DNA from: Simkania negevensis
GTDB lineage: Bacteria > Chlamydiota > Chlamydiia > Chlamydiales > JAFITR01
DNA length: 6,106 nucleotides
Reading direction: 5' to 3'
Assembly (NCBI GenBank): GCA_017116025.1
Contig: JAFITR010000088.1
Location: forward strand, 1 to 6,106
Part shown: piece by piece, positions 1 to 6,106 of the stretch
Numbering within the stretch: position 1 is the stretch's first letter
How the letters are laid out: the number at the start of each line of letters is the position of its first letter
Translations under genes and position numbers: made by a program
Notes under the pieces: model-generated
Told to the model about the DNA's origin: nothing
Databases searched by the model: none
What the model saw: only the letters and a program-made list of their open reading frames with translations

Positions 1-3000
1 GGCAGGTCAATTTCGCGGGGACGTTCTTCTAATTGGTTAGCGCAGTGATTGGCTGCGTTACAGAAGGCCGTGTTGGAATTGAGCGATGTTTCCTCTTCTT
101 CTGTCATCCGTACGGCGTTGCTTGTGAGTGTTTCGGTAAGTGTTGCGATGGTGTTGTTGTAGTCGGGCATTTCGCCTTCGAGGTGCAGCACGTGCTTTTT
201 GGGGATTTCTGTTCTCATCTGCAGCAGTGCAGTAGGGTCGATGAGATCGAGTAGGGCACTTGATATAAATCTATAATTTCCCATTGGGACAAGCTGCAGC
301 CCTTGTCTATCAAGCGCCCAGTTGAGGTCTTCTTCTCTTTCCAAGATGTCTTGTGCGATAGCGACAGCTGCTTCTGCCTCTTTGTAGCGCCTTTCGATGA
401 GATCGAGCCGTCTTTGCAATGCCTTAATTTTCTTTTCGATGGGCTCAATTTCGGCTGCGGCGTCTTTTATATTTGTAATGAGCTTTTCGAGCGCTGTGGT
501 GGAGTTTTGCAACGGTCCACACATACCTCCAGTTGTCCGTGAACCTGGCGAGCCGTACGTAGTAGTTGGATAGTTGCCTTCCCGTAGGCCTAGGCCACAT
601 GCGAGTGACTTCATTATTCCTTGGCCTGAGTGGTATTTTGTTGCCGCGAGGGCTCTTAATATCAATGCGTCGTCAGCGAGTATGTCAAGATCTTTTTGCA
701 CCTGTATGATTTGATCCATACCTACTGAGGGGCCCTGTAGTGTTTTCATTATTGCAAATAATCTGCCTCCAATGTTTTCCAAATCTGTAGCTTTCTGTGT
801 TGTTAAAGTTGTTGTGGAGGGATTAAAGGGAGATGAACGGGGTGGTTGGCCTTCAAGCACAGAGATGGTTCTGTCTATGATGTCTTGATATTCCTTTTTA
901 ACATTATCTCTTTCTTGCTTTAGTACATCAATTGTATCGAGTGGGTCTGAGCTGTCTTTAGCCACATTGCTAAATCCTTTGTCGTCTTGCGAGAGGTTGC
1001 TTGCTGTTATCTGTAGGCCTTCGATCTTTCTTCGAACCTCTTCTTTAAGGGCGTCTAGCTTCTTTTTTTCTTGCGCTAGCTTATCCCATTCGACTTTGAT
1101 GGCCTTGAAGTGTGTCTCGAGGTCGGTGTGGAGTTGAGTGAAGCGTCCTCCTGTTAAAGATACGTCGTTGAGCATGCCGGGGACGTCGACAGATTCTACT
1201 TGGCCGCTTTCGGTGCCGTCACCGCGCCACTCTTCTACCCGACCACCGGCAAGGTAGGCGTTGAAGGTGTTGTTGCTGGTAGGGATCGTGATCGCGGCGT
1301 TGCGGTCTGTGGTGCTCATACCGATTGTGATGACGTTGGGAGCAGCGGCGCCGGCAGCGGCAGCAGCAGCTCCAGGTGCAGCAGCGGCTGCTGCACCTGG
1401 AGCAGCGGCTGCTGCACCTGGAGCTGGAGCTGCTGTTGCTGGTCTTGATTCGATCGTGAAGTCGATGTCACAATTATGAGTTAAGCCGAACTGAGTGATG
1501 GACATGATCTCTGCGAGGTTGCCTTCACGGTCCCTTCCCTTGAGGTGTGGAAGCAGCTGCTTTTGTTCGATGTCACATGGTCGCTTAGGATCAACAAGAG
1601 CGCGGATATCGCCTGTTGATTTGATTTTTTGTATATCATCTTCAGTGGGGCAGTTGTTAAGGCCTAGCATGACAGCGCGCATGTTGTTGGCCAATACTGA
1701 GTCAATGCCGTTCCAATTCTTGTCGACGACCGCCTTATCGTTGACGATCGCTGGTATCGTTAGTGGTTGTGTTTGTGCGTCGTAGTCATTGATATCGAAG
1801 AGGTTGAATCCATTTTTTGCGGTGTCGTCGGCACGCATGAATGCATCAGCTTCTTCGGCGGAGATGAGTACGATCAAGTCTCTATTAGTATTGGTTAAGA
1901 AATAGTGTGTGCGCAGAGTTTTTGTACGCTCTAGGTGGGGACTGATACGGAACCGAGTGCGTAGGTCGGGATGTACGAGGTTTTTTGTTGCGCCGTAGTC
2001 GTTGACCTGCTTTGTGTTGCTATCAACGTCTTGCAAGAAGTCGAGGTTGACGGGGTGGTGATCAGATACCATCCCCATTTTTTGTGCGCGCTCGGGTTCT
2101 ATGTGGACTTCGATATCTTTTTGTGTTAGTGCCATGGCCATCGCTTGTGCTTGTGCTTCTGCCTGCGCTTGTGCTTGGGCTTGGGCGACAGCGATGCACT
2201 GTCCGTCGCTGGCACTTGATGGAGTACGTACGGCCTTGTTAGTTGGGTAGCGGCGTTTAAATAGCGCTACGGAGTCGTTGGCTTGACTTTCGTAGAAGCC
2301 CTGAGCCTGTGTCCAGATAGCGTCTGTTGGGTCGAGAGTGGTGCCTGCATCTTGTGCAAATGTTTTAGCGCATTCGATGAGGTCTTTCAAGCGTTGTGTG
2401 ATCCGAACGCGTTCTTGCCTGATGAAAACATCTCTGCCCACCTCGTTGATGCCATTGCCGTATTTTTTGTGTAGTGTAGTGATGGCTGTGTCGACGAGGG
2501 TGGCGATCTCGTTTCTTGCCGTTAAAAAGGCGGTATATGCCTCGAGTTGAGGGTCTGTGAGTTTGCTGAAGTCGATCTCGCTTGTGACGAGGTGTTCCAG
2601 GTGGCTGGCGGCTTGTTTGACGATGGCCTTCATCTCTTTGTTAAAGATCGTTAAGGCGTTTTTCTGTTCGGCGGCACGCTCTTGCTTTCTTAGGTAGATA
2701 GCGACGTCTTTTGCTTCTATATCCAGCTTCTGGTTTTTACCCAGTGTGTTGCGTATTTCTGTACGGAAGTCGTCCATCATGACAAAAGAAAAGCTTTGCC
2801 CTGATTCTCTGCTGACGAGGTCTCTGAAGCGCAAAATTGCCTGCTTGACGCTGCTGTTGTCGACGTTTTTGTCGAGGGTGAGCAGTGCGTGGGATTTAAA
2901 GGCTTGTTTGACGTCGGTGCCTCTTGTGTGTTTTTGATCGTAGAAGGTGAAAAACGTTTTGCCTTTACGTGCTTCGAGTTCCATCGCTGTCGTACATGGG

Positions 3001-3545
3001 ATGTCGTCTTTGTCGGGGCCTCGGTGGAGACGTTTGACGTTGTCTTTGCCGTAGTAGACGATGCCTGTGATGCGGCCTTTGTTGAAGTGTTTGTGGGCCT
3101 GAAGTTTTTGCCACAGGTTACGTACGATCGCTTCTGGTGTGCCTTCAGGGCTTTTGCACATACCGGCGACGTCGGTGATGGCGCGCGTGTTCTCGTTGGC
3201 GTTGTTGAGGATAGTTGTCAGTATCTCGTCGAGGTATTTTTTCTCTTTTCTTGGTGATGCAAGCCGTCTGACGGTGGCATTCTCGTCGCGTCCCATGATT
3301 TCCAGGCTCATCTTACCGTCGGCAGCAGCGTCGGTGAACTCTTTTCTGAAGTAGGACGATGTGCTTCCTACCGTCCCTGAGCAGCCGATGACGTCGTCGT
3401 AGGGCGACCCTCTCTCATATCGGTCGCTGCTGATGCGCCCTGTGTCGAAGCGTATCTGTGTAGCGACGACGGCGGCACCGAAAAACTTGCGGAACTCTTG
3501 TGTGGGGGGGGGCCATGAACTCTTTGTAGAAGCGTTGCTTTGCTT
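1..3545 (-). CDS. Downstream frame fragment: second helicase-like lobe and repeat/coiled-coil C-terminal region
   Basis: I translated this frame line by line. It has no stop from 3545 (a TAG at 3548-3546 precedes it) to the left edge. True coding begins at 3503, where ACA CAA GAG follows the C run. The first in-frame Met is at 3311-3309, downstream of the GCSGT motif, so an independent start there would cut into a conserved segment. This favours a continuation of the upstream fragment over a separate gene. GCSGT (897-901), HTRGTD (1049-1054), QAILRFRD (1078-1085) and GQSFSFV (from 1092) match the second half of the DUF3638-type core. Residues 1100-1290 are helical and charged. An Ala-Gln repeat, a mixed region of about 230 residues, a Pro-Gly-Ala linker and three helical heptad-like stretches follow. 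The stop codon lies beyond the window. A tool that requires a start and a stop would miss this fragment. Confidence 0.88.
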
Positions 3546-6106
3546 CTAGTATCTCTTGTTGGTTGAGCATGTCAGCGATCGCTTCTAGCCGTTCCAAAAC
3601 TTTTGTGTCTTGTAAGATGACGCGTACGCTGTTGGGGATCGTTCCCTTTTTAGTCTGTTCGATGAGGAAGTTGAGGTGTGGGTCTTGTTCGAACCCTGTC
3701 TCGTTGGAGAGGTAGTAGCGCAGTGTGGCGAACGAGGCGACTTCCGTGTTGTCGTAGACGGAGGCGCCTTTGGGGGTATTCACCCCTTCGTATGGTACGG
3801 CGATGAGGGAGATAGAGCCAGATTGGTTGTCGAAGAAATAGTTTTTCTTGCCTTCCTTTTCTTCAAAGCGTACGCCGAAATGCGTGTTTGGCTGTTTATC
3901 TTTGACCATAGAGAGCATGCTCTCGTCGCTGAGGAGGGCACGCAGGAGAAAACAGGTGGCTTTTAGCTCTTCTTTCCGAGGGTGCTGGTCAAAGTTGTCG
4001 TCGACACCGTCAGCGATTGCCTGCTTTTCGTTGAGAAGTTTGGTGATGAGTGGATCGTTTTCTTTTATTTTAAAATCAAACTTTTTTAGTACAGCGCAAA
4101 TGAATGCCTGGGGTTTCTTCGGGTCGTAGCCACCGCTGTTGATCTGCTCGATGATGGTGAGCATAGGGTTGATCGCAACGGGGTCGGTGGATTTCCTCTC
4201 TCCCTGGGTATAGTTGACTTCTCGCGATTTCTCATCTTGTGTATCGTCGAGCTCGTCGAATACTGTCGACGTTGGCATATTGCGTATTGTCCCAAGGGTG
4301 TCTAGGCAGCGTGCGAGGGCGAACTTGGCATCGTTACTCATGTTACTCCTTGTGTGCAAGAGCTCACGCAGGTCATCTTCTTGCGACTCGATGCTGTTGC
4401 GGATTTCGGGCGATTGGATGAGGAGGTGCCCCTCGTTGCGCACCTTTTCGTAGAACGTTTTGCGTGCGTCGAGGTCGCTCTGCATCAGCTCTAATGAGTC
4501 GGTGGAGTGGTCAGGGTCGATCTGGTAGCGTTGGAACTCGGTGTCTTTGACGACGTGTGCACCGAGGATGTTTGCCAGGCGTTGGTCGAAAGCGTAGGTG
4601 TTGTCTTCGAGGACGGCGCGTGGCACGACGTAGCGTATCATCTTTTTCTTTTCGGGTTTGAGATCGTCTTTCCGCTCGCTTTCGCGCATCCTCGCCAGCT
4701 TGACGAGGGCGATGATCGGTAGGAGGGCCGTCTTGCCAAATCCCATACGCGCTTGTGCGGCATCGATGGCGTCAGGGTTGTCTGGCTTGAGGAGGAAGGA
4801 TTGGAACATCCGCACCTGTGGGGCGTTACATCGGAAGCCGATGTTTTCTTCGAATAGGAGGAATGCAAGCTGGTGGCGTTGTTCTTCTTTTTTTGCATCG
4901 CCCACGGCGGAGGCGATGAGGTCGACGGAGTAGTGGCGGCGCATGGCAAGCAGTTCGATCTTGTTACGCTCGCCGGTGTATGCTGCCTTATTGACGTTGT
5001 TGAGGTGCTGCCATTCCGTTTTGTGGAAGAGGTATCGAACGAAAGCGTTGCGTAAGCTTGGGATGTGATGAGCGCGGAGGAGGTCGTCCAGGAGTGCTGT
5101 GCCGCCCTTTTGAAAGTCTTCGCGTATTTGTTGGATATCGTCCTGTGTGATGTTTGGGAGAAGCTTGCGCAGTGTCTTGTCGTTATTGTGTTTCAGTTCT
5201 CTTTTTCCCTCTGGTGACATTCTTTTGTTTTCGCTAAAGAGAAGATCTACTATTTGTGGGCGGTGTTGGTCTAGGATGATTGAAGAGACCTTGCCGTAGT
5301 CTTCTGTTAAGATGGCGTAGCGCATCTCCTTTAACCCTACCTCGTGGTGGCGTCCTAACTTGGCACGCATCCAGTCTTCTGCTGCGCGGAATTCGAGTGC
5401 ATGCTCTTCGATGGCACTAGTGATGCTTGCATCGGTAGAGGCGTGCTTATCTTTTGCTAGGGTGTAGTTACAGCGCGCTTGTTGGGCACGAGTGAGGAAG
5501 TTCTGCACACGCTCTGTGATAGCAGCAAGCTGTTCTTCGTTGTAGGGACTATCGGCAAGGGTGGCACGAAGCAGATTGGGGTCGAAGAAGGTGAAGGGGT
5601 TGATTCCTGTATTCACAGAGAAGGAGACAGAGTCGCGTTCGTCAGTGATCCATTTAGCTTTTTTCATCGCCTCGAAAAGCTTTCTAATGTCGTGTTCAGT
5701 GCAACTAAAAGCTCCTTTTGGAGCAGCCTCCCCAGGCTCTTGTTCTGGTATGGAGAAAAGTTCGACCAAGTTTGATGCGTTGAAGAGGCCAAACTCTTCG
5801 AGCAAGAAGCCTGTGACCTGGTCTGCGCTGCCGTTACGCCGGAAGTCTTTGGCTATATCTCGTTGTGCTTGCTGGTATCCTTCAGGGTTCTTTTCTGCAG
5901 GGTCTTTAGGGAGTGTAAGGACTTTGGGAAGCACCTTGATCTCGTTTTGCAGGGCTAAGCGTTCAAGCAGGCTTCTGCGCCCCAGATCAACATAGGTACG
6001 ACGCACTACTGCTTTGCCACTGGTGAATCTGGGAGCATAAGCCTTTTCGGGGGTTGTTGCATATTGTGTGCGCATATCGTTATACGCATCATCTTGGAAG
6101 AGTGAG
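1..6106 (-). CDS. Giant DUF3638/DUF3645-type P-loop ATPase, both ends outside window, frame broken at C9 tract
   Basis: One gene fills the window. Two minus-strand frames meet at the C run at 3504-3512. Dropping one C gives a continuous product of about 2034 codons, with no start or stop that can be assigned inside the window. Recognisable in order are Walker A ARMGFGKT (442-449), VVP (about 483-485), SPE (554-556), DELD (607-610), NYTQG (621-625), AVPY...YYL (759-789), GCSGT (897-901), HTRGTD (1049-1054) and QAILRFRD (1078-1085). This series is what I know from the very large DUF3638/DUF3645 proteins of fungi, protists and some intracellular bacteria, whose function is not established. The family assignment is recalled knowledge matched by eye. 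ATP-driven remodelling or helicase-like activity is inferred from the motifs. No signal peptide can be judged because the N-terminus is missing, and I saw no clear transmembrane segment in the translated part. Low-complexity and coiled-coil sequence makes up much of the C-terminal third. Confidence 0.85.
325..515 (-). other. Long C-terminal coiled-coil candidate (residues about 1855-1917)
   Basis: About 63 residues run from TTALEKLITNIKDAAAEI through IEKKIKALQRRLDLIERRY to AQDILEREEDL without Pro after the first third or any Gly. Leu and Ile recur at heptad-like spacing with Lys, Arg and Glu between them. It probably forms a long helix or helical hairpin that could mediate oligomerisation or partner binding. 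The protein continues beyond it to the left edge with mixed sequence and no stop. Confidence 0.65.
860..1115 (-). other. Predicted coiled-coil stretches (residues about 1654-1739)
   Basis: Two runs of charged residues with regularly spaced hydrophobics are visible. One contains VEWDKLAQEKKKLDALKEEV (about 1654-1689). The other contains LKQERDNVKKEYQDIIDRTI (about 1707-1739). A short polar linker separates them. By eye these fit heptad patterns of antiparallel or oligomerising helices, but I did not run a predictor. Confidence 0.6.
1369..1403. repeat. 17-bp perfect inverted repeat with a 1-base centre
   Basis: Positions 1369-1385 are the exact reverse complement of 1387-1403 around G1386. The right arm recurs at 1408-1424 because of the tandem repeat, so the left arm can pair with either copy. 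The stem could form in mRNA or single-stranded DNA. It lies inside coding sequence and has no T-tract, so I do not call it a terminator. Confidence 0.9.
1380..1424. repeat. 21-bp tandem repeat, two full copies plus 3 bases
   Basis: The 21-base unit at 1380-1400 is repeated perfectly at 1401-1421, and the match runs three bases further (to 1424). The period is seven codons, so gain or loss of a unit keeps the frame and adds or removes one PGAAAAA unit. Flanking Ala codons are degenerate copies of the same theme. Confidence 0.93.
2130..2186 (-). repeat. Ala-Gln dipeptide repeat (residues 1297-1315)
   Basis: The codons alternate between Ala (GCN) and Gln (CAA/CAG), giving AQAQAQAQAEAQAQAMAMA. 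The underlying DNA is a degenerate 6-bp repeat (GCTTGT or GCTTGG on the + strand). It lies just after the motor part and before the mixed C-terminal region, so it probably serves as a helical or flexible linker. Hexanucleotide repeats can change copy number without shifting the frame. Confidence 0.85.
2820..2930 (-). other. HTRGTD and QAILRFRD motifs (residues 1049-1085)
   Basis: DQKHTRGTDVKQ is followed about 25 residues later by KQAILRFRDL and then GQSFSFVM. In DUF3638-type proteins the corresponding pair is HTRGTDLK and QA-x-MRMR followed by GQ. The arginines R1082 and R1084 are the likely arginine-finger candidates by analogy with helicase motif VI, which is inference. These motifs confirm that the second lobe is present in full downstream of the frame break. 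Confidence 0.82.
3372..3386 (-). other. GCSGT motif (residues 897-901), start of second helicase-like lobe
   Basis: The sequence DDVIGCSGTVGS lies 39 residues after the frame break. DUF3638 proteins carry a GFSGT motif at this point, and SecA has a similarly placed TGT motif. Because the motif lies only in the downstream frame, it is direct support that the downstream frame belongs to the same protein. Confidence 0.75.
3415..6106 (-). CDS. Upstream frame fragment: N-terminal region and first ATPase lobe (DUF3638) with DUF3645-like segment
   Basis: This frame is open from the right edge and ends at TGA 3415-3417. The ATG at 6075-6073 would give 886 residues, but I doubt it is the start. Ten sense codons precede it up to the window edge, and no Shine-Dalgarno-like sequence lies just upstream. 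Residues 1-410 are charged and mostly helical, with no motif I recognise. From about 412 a GFRCNAPQ stretch leads into the P-loop at 442-449. SPE (554-556), the Walker B DELD (607-610) and NYTQG (621-625) follow, and the AVPY...YYL segment (759-789) fits DUF3645. Only residues to P857 belong to the protein. The last 29 residues, including CRRRRY, come from reading the wrong frame after the C run. If this sequence is real and is read without slippage, the product is a truncated protein with only the first ATPase lobe. Confidence 0.85.
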   Translation of the reverse strand, partial: SLFQDDAYNDMRTQYATTPEKAYAPRFTSGKAVVRRTYVDLGRRSLLERLALQNEIKVLPKVLTLPKDPAEKNPEGYQQAQRDIAKDFRRNGSADQVTGFLLEEFGLFNASNLVELFSIPEQEPGEAAPKGAFSCTEHDIRKLFEAMKKAKWITDERDSVSFSVNTGINPFTFFDPNLLRATLADSPYNEEQLAAITERVQNFLTRAQQARCNYTLAKDKHASTDASITSAIEEHALEFRAAEDWMRAKLGRHHEVGLKEMRYAILTEDYGKVSSIILDQHRPQIVDLLFSENKRMSPEGKRELKHNNDKTLRKLLPNITQDDIQQIREDFQKGGTALLDDLLRAHHIPSLRNAFVRYLFHKTEWQHLNNVNKAAYTGERNKIELLAMRRHYSVDLIASAVGDAKKEEQRHQLAFLLFEENIGFRCNAPQVRMFQSFLLKPDNPDAIDAAQARMGFGKTALLPIIALVKLARMRESERKDDLKPEKKKMIRYVVPRAVLEDNTYAFDQRLANILGAHVVKDTEFQRYQIDPDHSTDSLELMQSDLDARKTFYEKVRNEGHLLIQSPEIRNSIESQEDDLRELLHTRSNMSNDAKFALARCLDTLGTIRNMPTSTVFDELDDTQDEKSREVNYTQGERKSTDPVAINPMLTIIEQINSGGYDPKKPQAFICAVLKKFDFKIKENDPLITKLLNEKQAIADGVDDNFDQHPRKEELKATCFLLRALLSDESMLSMVKDKQPNTHFGVRFEEKEGKKNYFFDNQSGSISLIAVPYEGVNTPKGASVYDNTEVASFATLRYYLSNETGFEQDPHLNFLIEQTKKGTIPNSVRVILQDTKVLERLEAIADMLNQQEILEAKQRFYKEFMAPPHTRVPQVFRCRRRRYTDTLRHRAHQQRPI
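3504..3512 (-). repeat. C9 homopolymer (G9 on + strand) at the frame break
   Basis: Nine consecutive Cs in the coding strand follow ATG G. In the upstream frame they read MAPPHTRV and run into a stop 30 codons later. With eight Cs (or eleven) the codons read MAPPTQEFRKFFG and continue open for 1167 codons to the edge. It is the longest single-base run I saw in the window. The runs of seven T on the + strand (for example 4888-4894 and 1063-1069) sit inside unbroken frames. Long poly-C/poly-G tracts inside genes are typical sites of slipped-strand length variation and of sequencing indels. The sequence alone cannot separate these. Confidence 0.95.
3709..3801 (-). other. DUF3645-like segment, AVPY to YYL (residues about 759-789)
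   Basis: IAVPYEG is followed by NTPKGASVYDN and then EVASFATLRYYLS. This resembles the short DUF3645 signature I recall, with AVPYRAKD, a Pro-Ser or Pro-Lys step, an acidic or aromatic patch and a closing YYY or YYL helix. It follows the first ATPase lobe in the family, as it does here, and it ends about 68 residues before the frame break. Its function is unknown. Confidence 0.7.
4201..4260 (-). other. Walker B DELD plus NYTQG motif (residues 606-625)
   Basis: FDELDD at 606-611 fits a DExD Walker B with E608 as the catalytic Glu. Ten residues on comes NYTQG at 621-625. In the eukaryotic DUF3638 proteins I recall, an LDESDE-type motif is followed closely by a YT-x-G motif, so the spacing supports the family call independently of the P-loop. 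ATP hydrolysis by this site is inferred. Confidence 0.82.
4729..4752 (-). other. Walker A / P-loop, ARMGFGKT (residues 442-449)
   Basis: The residues fit the consensus [AG]-x4-G-K-[ST] and are followed by ALLPII, the usual hydrophobic continuation in DUF3638 proteins. K448 and T449 would bind the nucleotide phosphates and Mg2+. In family members I recall, the loop reads MGEGKT, MGAGKS or MGGGKS. Here the variable position is Phe (GFGKT), which is unusual but leaves the Gly, Lys and Thr intact. The upstream stretch GFRCNAPQVRMFQSF (from about 413) matches the family lead-in that ends in a helix before the loop. Confidence 0.9.

Larger units (their letters stand above)
1338..1442 (-). repeat. 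Pro-Gly-polyAla linker (residues about 1545-1579)
   Basis: The stretch begins SRPATAAPAPG and then repeats a PGAAAAA unit before ending GAAAPN. It is almost only Ala, Pro and Gly, which suggests a flexible interdomain linker. It separates a mixed, folded-looking region (about 1316-1544) from the coiled-coil-rich end. The DNA is GC-rich and internally repeated, so it is prone to copy-number change and to assembly collapse. Confidence 0.88.

Noticed and set aside
1369..1403. Inverted repeat as a transcription terminator
   Set aside because: It has no T-tract on either strand and lies in the middle of an open frame that continues for more than 1300 bases.
33..1785. Several + strand open frames (such as 33-254, 303-542, 1200-1448, 1261-1479, 1495-1785)
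   Set aside because: They lie antisense to the continuous minus-strand frame that carries the conserved protein. Their peptides are Cys- and Ser-rich or low-complexity, and none has a recognisable domain or a ribosome binding site I could support.
2889..3257. 122-residue + strand frame
   Set aside because: It is the antisense shadow of the HTRGTD region. It has no motif, and the opposite strand encodes a conserved motor segment here.
3415..3548. Two separate genes meeting at 3415-3548
   Set aside because: The downstream frame has no Met before 3311, no ribosome binding site for it was evident, and its first 60 codons already hold the conserved GCSGT motif that continues the upstream protein.
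4086..4949. Minus-strand frames of 69 and 103 residues (4086-4295, 4638-4949) offset from the main gene
   Set aside because: Both overlap Walker A or Walker B coding sequence in another frame, and their Ser/Arg/Thr-rich composition is typical of a shifted reading of real codons.
5561..5995. 144-residue + strand frame
   Set aside because: It is antisense to the N-terminal part of the giant gene and Ser-rich with no domain. Length alone is not enough when the other strand is clearly coding.
6073..6075. ATG as the start of the gene
   Set aside because: The frame is open for ten more codons to the right edge, and the upstream bases show no Shine-Dalgarno-like purine run, so the start is probably outside the window.

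Overview
The whole window lies inside one very large protein-coding gene read on the minus strand. It is not a set of small genes. The reading frame that is open at the right edge runs down to about position 3504, where it meets a run of nine Gs on the + strand (nine Cs in the mRNA, 3504-3512). After that run the original frame closes within 30 codons, at a TGA at 3415-3417. A second minus-strand frame, offset by one base, then stays open without a stop for 1167 codons to the left edge. Conserved motifs continue in order across the break, so I read this as one gene interrupted by a single-base frame change. Corrected for that base, the window encodes about 2034 residues, with both true ends outside it. 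Residue numbers below count from the Met codon at 6075-6073, which is a reference point only, and assume the frame is corrected after P857.

Protein type: I recognise a giant DUF3638/DUF3645-type P-loop ATPase of unknown function. In order it has a long helical N-terminal part (about 1-410), a P-loop lobe with Walker A (442-449), a VVP segment (about 483-485), an SPE motif (554-556) and a Walker B DELD (607-610) followed by NYTQG (621-625), and then a DUF3645-like AVPY...YYL segment (about 759-789). The frame break comes next. Beyond it are a GCSGT motif (897-901), HTRGTD (1049-1054) and QAILRFRD (1078-1085), which form a second helicase-like lobe. The order resembles the motor motifs of SecA. 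The C-terminal part has an Ala-Gln repeat (1297-1315), a conserved-looking globular stretch, a Pro-Gly-polyAla linker (1545-1579), and coiled-coil-rich sequence to the left edge.

Organism: the gene is intronless where visible and densely coding, with mid-range base composition. Bacterial members of this family are, to my knowledge, best known from amoeba-associated intracellular bacteria such as Chlamydiota and Legionella relatives. A chlamydia-like bacterium is a plausible but weakly supported guess.

There is no intergenic DNA, RNA gene, promoter, terminator, CRISPR array or insertion sequence that I can support. The most interesting points are the C9 tract at the lobe boundary (phase-variable switch, +1 frameshift site or assembly error), the SecA-like motif series, and a palindromic tandem repeat that encodes nearly the same PGAAAAA peptide on both strands.
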